A stretch of 64,000 nucleotides of DNA from Bradyrhizobium sp. S69 (GCF_009766005.1 NZ_LMUK01000042.1:62001-126000), one strand, 5' to 3'; shown: positions 54,240 through 63,972, counted from the first letter of the stretch. The notes: generated by a model from the letters alone, not told the origin. Made by a program: numbers and translations.

Positions 54240-55787
54240 ATGAGTGAAACGTCACCCCTCTTCCTCGGCATCGTCAGCGGCGAGCGTCGGTGCGATCATG
54301 CTGAAGTCGCCGACCGCGTGGCCCGCATCGCCAGCGGGCTGCATCAGCTTGGCGTCGGGCAGGGCGCCTGCGTCTGCGTTCTCATGCGCAACGACATCAC
54401 CTTCATGGAAGCCGCCTATGCCGCGATGCGGCTCGGCGCCTATGGCGTGCCGGTCAACTGGCACTTCAAGCCGGAGGAAATCAATTACATCCTGCAGGAC
54501 TCGCAAAGCTCGGTCCTGATCGGCCACGCCGACTTGCTGCACCCGTTGCGTGGCGCGATCCCCGCCGGCGTCACCGTGCTCAGCGTGCCGACGCCGCCGG
54601 AAATCCTGGGGGCTTACAGGATCGATCCTGATTTGCTCGGGCCACCTGATTTCGCGATCGACCTGGAATCCTGGCTTACGCAATACTCACCCTATGACGG
54701 GCCTGTGGTGCCGCAGCCGCAGAACATGATCTACACGTCGGGCACGACAGGTCACCCGAAGGGCGTTCGCCGAGCCGCGCCGACGCCGGAACAGACGCGC
54801 GCCTCGGAGCGGATGCGGGCGCTGATCTATGGCTTGAAGCCGGGTGTGCGGGCGTTATTGCCGGGTCCGCTCTATCATTCCGCGCCGAACTCATTCGGCC
54901 TGCGCTCGGGGCGTCTCGGCGGCGCGCTGGTGCTGATGCCGCGATTCGAGCCGGAGGAATTCCTGCGGCTGATCGAGGCGCAAGCGATCGACACCCTTTT
55001 CATGGTGCCGACCATGTTCATCCGGCTGTTGAAGCTACCGGAGGCGGTGCGCAAGAAATATGACGTCTCCTCGCTGCGCCATATCGTTCATGCCGCAGCA
55101 CCTTGTCCGGCCGACGCCAAACGCGCCATGATCGAATGGTGGGGACCGATCATCACGGAATATTACGGCAGCACCGAAGCCGGCGCATTGACCTTTGCCA
55201 CTTCCGACGACGCGCTGAAGAAGCCTGGCACTGTCGGCAGGATACTGGAAGGTGTCGAGCTGCGCTTTCTGGGTGACGATGGCGGCGCGGTAGCGCCGGG
55301 TGAAATCGGTGAAATCTATTCCCGGGCGGCCGATCAACCTGATTTCGCCTATCACAACAAACCCGAAAAGCGCGCCGAGGTCGAGTGCGACGGTTTTGTC
55401 ACCTCGGGCGATGTCGGCTACATCGATCCGGACGGCTATGTCTTCATCTGCGATCGCAAGCGCGACATGGTGATCTCGGGCGGTGTCAATATCTATCCCG
55501 CCGAAATCGAGGCCGCGCTGCATGCGGTTGCCGGCGTCCACGATTGCGCGGTGTTCGGTATCCCCGACGAGGAGTTCGGCGAGGCATTGATGGCGGTGGT
55601 CGAGCCGCAGCCGGGTGTCACACTCGAGGCAGCCGACATCCGCCGTCAGCTCAAGACGTCGCTGGCCGACTACAAAGTGCCAAAACATGTCGAAATCCAC
55701 CGCGCTTTGCCGCGCGAGGATTCCGGCAAGATCTTCAAGCGGCGCCTGCGCGATCCCTATTGGGAGCGGGCAGGGCGGAAGATTTAG
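54240..55787 (+). CDS. AMP-dependent acyl-CoA synthetase
   Basis: The 515-aa enzyme has YTSGTTGHPKG (residues 165-175), a YYGSTEAG adenylation motif, VISGGVNIYPAEIE and the C-terminal SGKIFKRRLRDPYWER. I chose ATG 54240 (MSETSPLF), which gives normal family length. The frame remains open to 54177 inside the repeat, but those residues (RDKPGDDEN) are repeat-coded. Its ribosome site is unusually poor for this window. Confidence 0.9.
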   Translation: MSETSPLFLGIVSGERRCDHAEVADRVARIASGLHQLGVGQGACVCVLMRNDITFMEAAYAAMRLGAYGVPVNWHFKPEEINYILQDSQSSVLIGHADLLHPLRGAIPAGVTVLSVPTPPEILGAYRIDPDLLGPPDFAIDLESWLTQYSPYDGPVVPQPQNMIYTSGTTGHPKGVRRAAPTPEQTRASERMRALIYGLKPGVRALLPGPLYHSAPNSFGLRSGRLGGALVLMPRFEPEEFLRLIEAQAIDTLFMVPTMFIRLLKLPEAVRKKYDVSSLRHIVHAAAPCPADAKRAMIEWWGPIITEYYGSTEAGALTFATSDDALKKPGTVGRILEGVELRFLGDDGGAVAPGEIGEIYSRAADQPDFAYHNKPEKRAEVECDGFVTSGDVGYIDPDGYVFICDRKRDMVISGGVNIYPAEIEAALHAVAGVHDCAVFGIPDEEFGEALMAVVEPQPGVTLEAADIRRQLKTSLADYKVPKHVEIHRALPREDSGKIFKRRLRDPYWERAGRKI

Positions 55788-55806
55788 AGCGATAGAACAC
55801 ACCGCC

Positions 55807-55924
55807 GTCGTCCCGGCGAAGGCCGGGACACATACGCCGTGTCCTATCGTTTGAGCGATGGGATAGACGCCTTCCGCAACATAACCACCAGTGGCTATGG
55901 GTTCCGGCGTTCGCCGGGACGACG
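55807..55924. repeat. Intergenic doublet repeat, GTCGTCCCGGC type
   Basis: GTC-[GTCCCGGC gaag GCCGGGAC]-ACATA on the left; TATGG-[GTTCCGGC...GCCGGGAC]-GAC on the right. It lies upstream of ppc. Confidence 0.83.
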
Positions 55925-56025
55925 AAAGGGCTCGCATCGATAAGGAAGATCGCCCTCATCTTGATCTTGCGCTGCGCCGCAAAAATTGCGACTCATGGCT
56001 GCCGGGCAATTTCTGGAGCAGATGG

Positions 56026-58812
56026 ATGTCGTCCCAGATCATGCCTTCCGATACCGACGCACGTCCCAACCGCGGTGACGATGTCGCTGCCCTCGAAGCG
56101 GATGCCCTGCTGCGGGAGGATATTCGGCTGCTCGGGCGCATCCTCGGCGACACCGTGCGCGACCAGGAAGGCGCCGAATTGTTCGACCTGGTCGAGCGCA
56201 TCCGGCAGACCTCGATCCGGTTTCACCGTGACGAAGACCGCCTGGCCAGGGGCGAGCTGGAAACCATCCTCGACGGTATGTCGATCAGCGAGACCGTGCG
56301 CATCGTACGCGCGTTCAGCTATTTTTCGCACCTCGCCAACATTGCCGAGGACCAGAACAATATCCGCCAGATGCGCGCGCGCGGCGCCCAGCGTCCCGGA
56401 ACGCTCGCCAGCACGCTGGCGCATGCGCGCGAGGCCGGCTTCAGCGCCGCTGACCTGCGAAGGTTTTTCAAGGAAGCACTGGTCGGCCCGGTCTTGACCG
56501 CGCACCCGACCGAAGTGCGCCGCAAGAGCACGATCGACCGCGAGATGGAGATCGCGGCGTTGCTCGACCGGCGCGAGCGGGTCCAGTTGACGCCGGAAGA
56601 GCGCGAGGCCAGCGACGAGCAATTGCGCCGCGAAGTGCTGACGCTCTGGCAGACCAATTTGTTGCGCCGGACCAAGCTCACCGTGCTCGACGAAGTCGCC
56701 AACGGGCTGTCGTTCTACGATTATACCTTCCTGCATGAGGTGCCGCTGCTGCATTGCAGCCTGGAGGACCGGCTGAACCAGGAGGCGGGCGGCGACGCGG
56801 GCGAACTGGCGTCGTTCCTGAAAATGGGAAGCTGGATCGGCGGCGATCGCGACGGCAACCCATTCGTGACCGCCGAGGTGATGCGCGGCACGCTCCGGCT
56901 GCAGTCAAGCCGCGTGATGAATTTTTATCTCGAGGAACTGCACGTCCTCGGCTCCGAGCTGTCGCTGGCCGCCCATCTGGCCGATGTGTCCGAGGAACTG
57001 CGCGCGCTCGCCAAACGATCGCCCGATACCTCGCCGCATCGAAGCGGCGAGCCGTATCGACTGGCGGTATCCGGCATCTATGCGCGGCTCACTGCGACCG
57101 CCGCGAGGCTGGAGGTGGAAACCACCCGCCGGCCGGTCGGCGAGGCCGCGTCCTATACCAGCGTCAACGAGTTCAAGGCCGATCTCGACGTGCTCGATCG
57201 TTCGCTGATCGCGAATAATTCAGGCGTGATCGCGCGCGGGCGGCTGCGGCTGTTGCGGCGGGCGGTGGATTGTTTCGGCTTTCATCTGGCTTGTCTCGAC
57301 ATGCGGCAGAATTCCGCGGTGCATGAACGCACGGTGGCAGAACTGCTCGATGCGGCGATGCCCGGCACGTCCTATCTGGCGCTCGGCGAGGAGGCGCGGG
57401 TCGCGCTGCTGGCCGGCGAGTTGCGCAACGCGCGGCCGCTGACGTCGTCGTTCGTGAAATACAGCGATGAGACGCTGGGCGAACTCGCGGTGTTCCATGC
57501 CGCCGCCGAGGCGCATGGCAAATTCGGCGCGGACGTCATTCCCCAATGCATCATCTCGATGTGCAAGGGCATGTCGGACATGCTGGAGGTGGCGCTGCTG
57601 TTGAAGGAGGTCGGCCTGGTCGATCCCTCCGGCCGCAGCGCGATCAACATCGTGCCGCTGTTCGAGACCATCGAGGATTTGCAGGCGTCCTCCGGCATCA
57701 TGGACCGGATGCTGGCGCTGCACGATTACCGCAAGCTGGTCGACAGCCGCGGTGCCGTGCAGGAAGTGATGCTCGGCTATTCCGACAGCAACAAGGACGG
57801 CGGTTTTGTCACGTCCGGCTGGGAGCTCTACAAGGCCGAAATCGGCCTGGTCGATGTGTTCGAGCGCCACGCGGTGCGGCTGCGGCTGTTTCACGGCCGC
57901 GGCGGATCGGTCGGACGCGGCGGCGGACCGAGCTATGATGCCATCATCGCGCAGCCCGGCGGCGCGGTGAACGGCCAGATCCGGATCACCGAACAGGGCG
58001 AGATCATCTCCAGCAAATATTCCAACGCGGAAGTCGGCCGCAGCAATCTGGAGATTCTCGCCGCCGCGACGCTCGAGGCCAGCCTGTTGCAGCCCCGGCA
58101 GAGCGCGCCACGCGCGGAATATCTGACCGCGATGGAGCAATTGTCGGCGCTCGCTTTCAAGGCCTATCGCGGGCTGGTCTACGAGACCGACGGCTTTGCC
58201 GACTATTTCTGGGGCTCGACCGTCATCACCGAAATCTCGACCCTGAACATCGGCAGCCGTCCGGCATCGCGCAAGAAGACCCGTGAGATCGAGGACCTCC
58301 GCGCCATTCCCTGGGTGTTCAGCTGGGCGCAATGCCGTTTGATGCTGCCGGGCTGGTACGGGTTTGGCAGCGCGGTCGAAACCTGGATCGCGGAACATCC
58401 GGACCAGGGCATGCCGTTCCTCAAGGAACTCTATCGCGAATGGCCGTTCTTCCGCATGCTGCTGTCGAACATGGACATGGTGCTGGCCAAGAGCTCGATC
58501 GCGATCGCCTCGCGCTATGCCGAACTGGTGCCCGACGAGGCGCTGCGCGAAAAGATTTTCGGCCGCATCCGGCGCGAATGGCACGCGTCGATCGAGACGC
58601 TATTGGACATCATGGGGCAGGATCGCCTGCTGCAGGGCAATCCGCTGCTGGAGCGCTCGATCCGCAACCGCTTTCCCTATCTCGACCCGCTGAACCATGT
58701 GCAGGTGGAATTGCTGAAAGAACATCGCGCGCAGAATCCCGACGAGCAGGTGCTGCGCGGAATTCAGCTCACGATCAACGGGATTTCGGCCGGCTTGCGC
58801 AATAGCGGGTGA
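56026..58812 (+). CDS. ppc: Phosphoenolpyruvate carboxylase
   Basis: The 928-aa product has all PEPC blocks: the catalytic His segment VLTAHPTEVRRKS near residue 160, GYSDSNKDGGFVTSGWELY near 583 and FHGRGGSVGRGGGP near 622, then the C-terminal QNPDEQVLRGIQLTINGISAGLRNSG. It fixes bicarbonate onto PEP to make oxaloacetate. ATG 56026 has GGAG seven bases upstream. The open frame goes back to 55891 through the repeat. It has no functional link with its neighbours. Confidence 0.96.
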   Translation: MSSQIMPSDTDARPNRGDDVAALEADALLREDIRLLGRILGDTVRDQEGAELFDLVERIRQTSIRFHRDEDRLARGELETILDGMSISETVRIVRAFSYFSHLANIAEDQNNIRQMRARGAQRPGTLASTLAHAREAGFSAADLRRFFKEALVGPVLTAHPTEVRRKSTIDREMEIAALLDRRERVQLTPEEREASDEQLRREVLTLWQTNLLRRTKLTVLDEVANGLSFYDYTFLHEVPLLHCSLEDRLNQEAGGDAGELASFLKMGSWIGGDRDGNPFVTAEVMRGTLRLQSSRVMNFYLEELHVLGSELSLAAHLADVSEELRALAKRSPDTSPHRSGEPYRLAVSGIYARLTATAARLEVETTRRPVGEAASYTSVNEFKADLDVLDRSLIANNSGVIARGRLRLLRRAVDCFGFHLACLDMRQNSAVHERTVAELLDAAMPGTSYLALGEEARVALLAGELRNARPLTSSFVKYSDETLGELAVFHAAAEAHGKFGADVIPQCIISMCKGMSDMLEVALLLKEVGLVDPSGRSAINIVPLFETIEDLQASSGIMDRMLALHDYRKLVDSRGAVQEVMLGYSDSNKDGGFVTSGWELYKAEIGLVDVFERHAVRLRLFHGRGGSVGRGGGPSYDAIIAQPGGAVNGQIRITEQGEIISSKYSNAEVGRSNLEILAAATLEASLLQPRQSAPRAEYLTAMEQLSALAFKAYRGLVYETDGFADYFWGSTVITEISTLNIGSRPASRKKTREIEDLRAIPWVFSWAQCRLMLPGWYGFGSAVETWIAEHPDQGMPFLKELYREWPFFRMLLSNMDMVLAKSSIAIASRYAELVPDEALREKIFGRIRREWHASIETLLDIMGQDRLLQGNPLLERSIRNRFPYLDPLNHVQVELLKEHRAQNPDEQVLRGIQLTINGISAGLRNSG

Positions 58813-58830
58813 GCTGTCGCCGCCTCAGCC

Positions 58831-58951
58831 GTCGTCCCCGCGAAGGCGGGGACCCATAGCCCCTGGCGTTGGAGTTGAAGTAAGGGCTTTAACTCCGTGC
58901 CAAAACGCGGCGGCACGGAGTATGGGTCCCGGCGCGGAGGCCGGGACGACG
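58831..58951. repeat. Intergenic doublet repeat with unlike stems (GTCGTCCCCGC / GTCCCGGC)
   Basis: The left unit is GTC-[GTCCCCGC gaag GCGGGGAC]-CCATA. The right unit is TATGG-[GTCCCGGC...GCCGGGAC]-GAC. The two stems differ, yet the outer and inner frame bases are kept. Confidence 0.85.
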
Positions 58952-58967
58952 AGAGGTTGTCCCTCCC

Positions 58968-60086
58968 TCAACAATTATGCGCGCCCTGCGTCTCCACATA
59001 GACCGCATACAGCGACTGGCTCGCGGCCATGAACAGCCGGTTTCGCTTGCGACCGCCGAAGCAGAGGTTGGCGCAGGTTTCCGGCAGCTTGATCTGGCCG
59101 ATCCGCGCGCCGTCGGGCGCAAAGATCTGCACGCCGTCATAGCCCTCGCCGACCCAGCCCGCGCCGACCCAGATATTGCCTTCGGTATCGACCCGCATGC
59201 CGTCGGGGAATCCCGATTTGCCGTCGAGCGTCATGTCGATCAGCGTACGCGGATTCGAGAGCTTGTCGCCGGTGAGATCGTATTGCCAGACGATGTTCTT
59301 GGCATTGGGGTAATGCGTGATGCCGGTGTCGCAGACATAGACCTTCTTGTAGTCGTGGCTGAAGGCGATGCCGTTCGGCTTGAACGGTTCGTCCGCCACT
59401 TTCGTCACTTGACCGGTTTGCGCGTCGAGGCGGTAGACGGCCTCTTTCTGATAGGGCTGGACCGTGCCGGTGTTGGCCTTCTGCCCTTCGTAAATGCTGA
59501 CCGCGCCATAACCGGGATCGGTGAACCAGATCGATTTGTCGTTGGGATGCACCACGACGTCGTTCGGCCCGTTGAGCTGCTTGCCGTTGGCTTGCTCGGC
59601 CAGCACCGTGAGCGCGCCGTTGTGCTCGTAACGGACCAGCCTGGTCCGTTCGGCCGTGACTTGCCGTCCCTCGAAATCGAAGGTGTTGCCGTTACCTTCG
59701 TTGGATGGCTTGTGAAACTGTTCGGAGATGTGGCCGTCGTCGTCGAGATAGCGAAGCTGGCGGTTATTGGGAATGTCGCTCCAGACCAGATACTGGCCTT
59801 GCGCGTTCCAGGCCGGCCCCTCGGCCCACAGACAACCCGTATAGAGACGCTTGATCGAGGTGTTGCCGACCTTGGCCTTGAAACGTTTCTCGTCGATCAC
59901 GACGATATCGGGGTCGGGATAGCGTTGCGGTTCGGCGTTGCGGCCGTAGTCGCGGGCGGAGGCTTCTGATGCCAGCGCGGTGGTGCCGGCGAGCGCCGCG
60001 GCGCCCTTCAGCAGCGTACGGCGGTCGAAACCCTTCGATCCGCCGCCGTCTTTCTCTTCGCTGGAAAAGGTCAGTAGGCTTGTCAT
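58968..60086 (-). CDS. SMP-30/gluconolactonase family protein, Tat-exported
   Basis: The 372-aa product has a twin-arginine signal (DRRTLLKGAAALAG at about residues 21-34) and the six-bladed propeller metal ligands: Glu in LWAEGPAW, Asn in LNGPNDVVV and Asp in SGFPDGMRVD. It hydrolyses a sugar or other lactone in the periplasm. A lactone made by the Baeyer-Villiger enzyme at 39390 is one possible substrate, only as speculation. Confidence 0.9.
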   Translation of the reverse strand: MTSLLTFSSEEKDGGGSKGFDRRTLLKGAAALAGTTALASEASARDYGRNAEPQRYPDPDIVVIDEKRFKAKVGNTSIKRLYTGCLWAEGPAWNAQGQYLVWSDIPNNRQLRYLDDDGHISEQFHKPSNEGNGNTFDFEGRQVTAERTRLVRYEHNGALTVLAEQANGKQLNGPNDVVVHPNDKSIWFTDPGYGAVSIYEGQKANTGTVQPYQKEAVYRLDAQTGQVTKVADEPFKPNGIAFSHDYKKVYVCDTGITHYPNAKNIVWQYDLTGDKLSNPRTLIDMTLDGKSGFPDGMRVDTEGNIWVGAGWVGEGYDGVQIFAPDGARIGQIKLPETCANLCFGGRKRNRLFMAASQSLYAVYVETQGAHNC

Positions 60087-60179
60087 GATTTCCTCCCATG
60101 TTTTTTTGTTGGGAGATAATCATATGCCCGCAATCCGGGCATAAAGCAGGCGAGCTTTGATCAAACAACCAAAGAGTGT

Positions 60180-60226
60180 GTCGTCCCGGCTCCCTTACGC
60201 GCAACTGCGCGCGAGGCCGGGACGAC
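60180..60226. repeat. Single-unit repeat, GTCGTCCCGG...CCGGGACGAC
   Basis: One hairpin framed by GTC and GAC with no CCA...TGG centre. It lies upstream of the SMP-30 gene and near the 3' end of the SDR gene at 60242. Confidence 0.7.
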
Positions 60227-60241
60227 ATTTTCATAAAACTG

Positions 60242-61156
60242 TCAGATTGGATCCCAGCTGAAGACGTCGGCGGAGCGGTCGAGCTTGGAGAACGAACCCT
60301 TCAGCGCCGGCATGCCGTGCTCGGCGATCGTCTGCGGCGTCCAGCCTTCGCCGCGGTGAACCGAGCGCACCGGACGATGCTGGCCGAACAGGAAGATCTC
60401 GTTCATGCGGACGCCGAAGATCTGACCGGTGACGTCCTTGGCGGCGTCGCTGAGCAGATAGGCGCACATCGGCGCGATCTTCTCCGGGCCCATCTGCTTG
60501 ATCTTCTCGACGCGCGCCTTTTCAGCGTCGGTCTCGGTCGGGATGGTGCCGATCATGCGGGTCCAGGCGAACGGCGAGACGCAGTTCGAGCGCACGTTGA
60601 AGCGGCCCATATCGAGCGCGATCGACTTCGACAGCCCGACGATGCCGAGCTTCGCCGCCGCGTAATTGGCCTGGCCGTAGTTGCCGATCAGGCCCGAGGT
60701 CGAGGTGAAGTGCACGAAGGAGCCGCTCTCCTGCTCGCGATACAGCCGAGCCGCGGCGTGGCTGACATAGAACGAGCCCATCAGGTGCACCTTGATGACG
60801 GACTCAAACGCTTCCACGCTCATCTTGTGGAAGATCATGTCGCGCAGGATGCCGGCGTTGTTGACGACGCCGTCGAGCCTGCCGAAATGATCGGTCGCCG
60901 CCTTGACGATCTTGCTGGCCGGAATGGCCTCGGCGACGGTCTCGAAATTGGCGACCGCGGTGCCACCGCGCTTCTTGATCTCCTCGACCACTTCTTCGGC
61001 AGGCGCGGCACTCGATCCCGCGCCGTCGGCGGCGGCGCCGGGATCGTTGACCACGACCTTGGCGCCTTCCGCCGCGCAGAGCAGCGCGATCTCGCGCCCG
61101 ATGCCACGGCCCGCGCCGGTGACGATGATGACTTTGTCTTGCAGTGATTTTGTCAT
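60242..61156 (-). CDS. SDR family dehydrogenase, (3R)-hydroxyacyl-CoA/HSD17B4-like
   Basis: The 304-aa SDR has TGAGRGIGREIA, NNAGILRDMIFHKM, a serine in FTSTSGL and the YAAAK catalytic pair. NDPG in the second strand and the extended C-terminus (IFLFGQHRPVRSVHR) match the dehydrogenase domain of peroxisomal multifunctional enzyme type 2. It oxidises a 3-hydroxyacyl-CoA. It is in the same direction as the thiolase and DUF35 genes at 61332-62889, separated by a repeat. Confidence 0.9.
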   Translation of the reverse strand: MTKSLQDKVIIVTGAGRGIGREIALLCAAEGAKVVVNDPGAAADGAGSSAAPAEEVVEEIKKRGGTAVANFETVAEAIPASKIVKAATDHFGRLDGVVNNAGILRDMIFHKMSVEAFESVIKVHLMGSFYVSHAAARLYREQESGSFVHFTSTSGLIGNYGQANYAAAKLGIVGLSKSIALDMGRFNVRSNCVSPFAWTRMIGTIPTETDAEKARVEKIKQMGPEKIAPMCAYLLSDAAKDVTGQIFGVRMNEIFLFGQHRPVRSVHRGEGWTPQTIAEHGMPALKGSFSKLDRSADVFSWDPI

Positions 61157-61181
61157 TGGTGGTTCTCCCGGTGTCTTGCTT

Positions 61182-61320
61182 ACCTCGCCCCGCTTGCGGG
61201 GAGAGGTCGGATCGCATCACAGATGCGATCCGGGTGAGGGGGACTCTCCGCGAGTCCTTTTGTGTGGAAGCGGCCCCTCACCCCACCCCTCTCCCCGTAA
61301 AAACGGGGAGAGGGAGAGGC
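61182..61320. repeat. Intergenic inverted repeat, CTCTCCC family
   Basis: CCTCGCCCCGCTTGCGGGGAGAGG and GATCCGGGTGAGGGGG on the left; CCCCTCACCCCACCCCTCTCCCC...GGGGAGAGGG on the right. It lies between the SDR and thiolase genes on the minus strand. Confidence 0.82.
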
Positions 61321-61331
61321 GAGCAGTTCGC

Positions 61332-62471
61332 TCATTTCTCGTTGGTAAAGATGATCGTGCCTGACGCGGCGAACATGCCGCCGACGCCGTGGCAGACCGA
61401 GATCTTAGCATTCGGCACCTGCGCCGGCGCGATGCCGCGCATCTGCCGCACGCTCTCCTGCAAGGCATACATGCCGTACATCCCGGAATGCATGTAGCTG
61501 AGGCCGCCGCCATTGGTGTTGAGCGGCAGTTTGCCGCCGGGCCGGGTGTTGCCGTCGGCGATGAATTGGCCGGTCTCTTCATGCGGCATGAATCCGAGAT
61601 CGCCGAGGCCGTAGAGCGGCAGATGCGCGAACGCATCGTAGATCATCACATGATCGACGTCCTTGTGGGCGATGCCGGCCTCCTTGAAGGCCAAGGGGCC
61701 CGCCACCTTGAAGGCGCGCGATGAGTCAAATGTCTTCATCTGGCTGACCATCGGGGTTTCCACACTCTCGCCGGTGCCGAGGATGTAAACCGGCTTCCTC
61801 GGGAAATCCTTGGCGCGGTCGGCCGAGGTCAGGATCAGCGCGCCGCCGCCGTCGGTCACGAGGCAGCACTGCAAGAGACGGAACGGATAGGCGATCATCC
61901 GCGAATTCAGCACGTCCGCGACCGTGATCGGGTCCTTCATCGTGGCGCGTGGATTTTTCGCGGCCCATTCGCGCTGCACCACGGCGACCATCGCGATCTG
62001 CTCGTGAGTGATGCCATGGGTCTTCATGTAGCGCAGCACCGGGATCGGGAACATGCTGGGCGGGCCATAGACGCCGAACGGCGCCTCGAACTGGCCGTTG
62101 AGGCTGTCGGCCGGGGTCGAGCGCGGTTGCTTGCCGATCATCGACTTGCCGCTTTCGGCATGCGTAATCAGCACGGTCTTGCACAGACCCGCCTCGATCG
62201 CCGCCGCGGCATGGCGGACATGCAGCATGAACGAGCAGCCGCCGACCGAGGTGCCGTCGACCCAGGTCGGCGTGATGCCGAGATAATGCGCGATCTGCTG
62301 CGGGGTCTCGACCGCGGTGGCGATGCCGTCGATGTCGGACAGTTTCAAGCCGGCATCGGCGATGGCGTTGAGTGCTGCATCCGCGTGCAACTGGATCTGC
62401 GACATGTTCGGGATAACGCCGAGTTCGGTGGTCTCGGCCGCGCCGACGATAGCAACTGCATTTCTGTGCAT
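61332..62471 (-). CDS. Thiolase family protein (SCP2/Ltp2-like), paired with DUF35 protein
   Basis: The 379-aa thiolase-fold protein keeps a Cys at the nucleophile position (SVGGCSF, Cys79) and a C-terminal CHGVGG loop (Cys360), unlike the thiolase-like gene at 36286. YDAFAHLPL replaces the usual NEAFA motif. It starts four bases after the DUF35 gene, a pairing seen in acyl-CoA and steroid side-chain systems such as Ltp2-ChsH2. It either cleaves a 3-ketoacyl-CoA or performs a retro-aldol step. Confidence 0.88.
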   Translation of the reverse strand: MHRNAVAIVGAAETTELGVIPNMSQIQLHADAALNAIADAGLKLSDIDGIATAVETPQQIAHYLGITPTWVDGTSVGGCSFMLHVRHAAAAIEAGLCKTVLITHAESGKSMIGKQPRSTPADSLNGQFEAPFGVYGPPSMFPIPVLRYMKTHGITHEQIAMVAVVQREWAAKNPRATMKDPITVADVLNSRMIAYPFRLLQCCLVTDGGGALILTSADRAKDFPRKPVYILGTGESVETPMVSQMKTFDSSRAFKVAGPLAFKEAGIAHKDVDHVMIYDAFAHLPLYGLGDLGFMPHEETGQFIADGNTRPGGKLPLNTNGGGLSYMHSGMYGMYALQESVRQMRGIAPAQVPNAKISVCHGVGGMFAASGTIIFTNEK

Positions 62472-62475
62472 GATC

Positions 62476-62889
62476 TTAACCCTTCGCCGGGCGGAACTGG
62501 GGAAGGGTGATCTTGTCGTCGAGTTTCTCGAACGCGACTTCGAGCTTCATATCGAGTTCGAGCGCCTCCGGCGTCTGCGGACAATCGATGATGTTGCTCA
62601 TCATGCGCGGACCTTCGTCGAGTTCGACGATGGCGATGGCATAAGGCGGCGTGAAACCGGGCGCCGCGGGCCGATGGTTGATGACATAGCTGTAGAGCTT
62701 GCCCTTGCCCGAGGCGTTGAACACGCTGACCTTGCGCGACGCGCAAGACGGACAGAACGGGCGCGGCGGGAAGTAGACATTGGCGCAGGCATCGCAGCGC
62801 TGCAGGCGGAGTTCGCCGGCCCGGGTGCCGTCCCAGAAATGCTGGGTTTCCGGTGTCGGTTTTGGTTTCGCGCGCGCGGGCTCGGCCAT
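62476..62889 (-). CDS. Zn-ribbon OB-fold DUF35 protein
   Basis: The 137-aa product has a Zn ribbon CDAC...CPSC (Cys32, 35, 46, 49) followed by an OB fold (GKLYSYVINHRPAAPGFTPPYAIAIVELDEG). DUF35 proteins are obligate partners of thiolases or aldolases, supplying acyl-CoA binding. Four bases separate its stop from the thiolase start. Confidence 0.92.
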   Translation of the reverse strand: MAEPARAKPKPTPETQHFWDGTRAGELRLQRCDACANVYFPPRPFCPSCASRKVSVFNASGKGKLYSYVINHRPAAPGFTPPYAIAIVELDEGPRMMSNIIDCPQTPEALELDMKLEVAFEKLDDKITLPQFRPAKG

Positions 62890-63051
62890 ATTATTTCTCC
62901 CTGAGCAGGCTGGTTCGGCCTTGGTTGATCTCTTGATGCGCCATTCCGCGGCCCATCGTCAACAGCACAGCGCGTCGGTGCGGAGTTCGTTATTCCGGCT
63001 CGCGCAAAATAGCTCGGTACAGTCGCCATGCGCCGGAGGAAGTCGCAGACG

Positions 63052-63972
63052 CTAGCGATTGCAGTCTTCAATGTCTTTCAGGAAGTTTGCGCAGTCGTTG
63101 AACAATTGATCCGCAAATGCCTTGCTGAGGGGCGGAAGGGTGCGTCCCTTCTTTTTTATCAGGGCAACCGGCCGTCCAAAATTCCTGTCGCTGATGCGCT
63201 TGCTGCGCAAACCCGGTTCCGCCGCGATTTCACGCGCCAATGCCGGGAGTATGGTAATGCCGATGTCGGCGCGCACCATGCCAATCGCCGTCATCATGTA
63301 GGTCGCTTCGGCGACCGGCGTCGGCATCAGCTTCGCCTTGCTGAAGGCGAGGTCGGTCACCGTCCGCACGCTGGTACCGGTCTCCAGCATCACCAGCGGA
63401 AACTGCGCCAGGCGTTCGGCGGTAATGCGGCCGATTTTTCCAATCGGGTGGCCGTCAGGATAGACGACATTCATTTCGTCGCGGGCCTTGAACAACACTT
63501 CGATGTCGGAAAAGTCGACGTTGCCGCCGGTCAAACCAAGATCCACTTCCTCGGACCTGACAAGGCCGAGCAGCGCATTCGCAATGACGTCTTTCACGAC
63601 AAACGAAGCGCCGGGATTCTGCTTTCGGAAGCATTTGATGGCGTCGGGAAGCAGGCCGGATGCAAACGACGGAAGCGCCGATATCCTGACGACGCCATGC
63701 CGCGCGGTCGAGACGCTCTTGAAGTCCAGCAGCGCGGAATCCAGATCCTGCAAGGTTCTCTCGAACGTTGGAAGCAACTCGCGACCCATCCGGGTGAGAT
63801 TGACGGACCGGGGGGTGCGGTCGAACAGGCGCAACTGGAGCGCCTGTTCCAGTTGCTTGATCTGAACGGTCAGCGTCGGCTGCGAGACGTGCAGGAACTC
63901 CGCCGCCCGGGTGAAGGTCCCCAACCGGGCCACCGCAATAAACGACCGCATCTGCCGGAGATTAACGTCCAT
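63052..63972 (-). CDS. LysR family transcriptional regulator
   Basis: The 306-aa protein has an N-terminal winged helix (GTFTRAAEFLHVSQPTLTVQIKQLEQALQLRLFDR) and a substrate-binding domain. It lies 162 bases upstream of the DUF35 gene on the same strand. It may control the DUF35-thiolase operon or a gene to the right of the window. Confidence 0.92.
   Translation of the reverse strand: MDVNLRQMRSFIAVARLGTFTRAAEFLHVSQPTLTVQIKQLEQALQLRLFDRTPRSVNLTRMGRELLPTFERTLQDLDSALLDFKSVSTARHGVVRISALPSFASGLLPDAIKCFRKQNPGASFVVKDVIANALLGLVRSEEVDLGLTGGNVDFSDIEVLFKARDEMNVVYPDGHPIGKIGRITAERLAQFPLVMLETGTSVRTVTDLAFSKAKLMPTPVAEATYMMTAIGMVRADIGITILPALAREIAAEPGLRSKRISDRNFGRPVALIKKKGRTLPPLSKAFADQLFNDCANFLKDIEDCNR

Noticed and set aside
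57220..58584. 454-codon minus-strand open frame opposite ppc
   Set aside because: Antisense of conserved PEPC blocks; no domain and no ribosome site.
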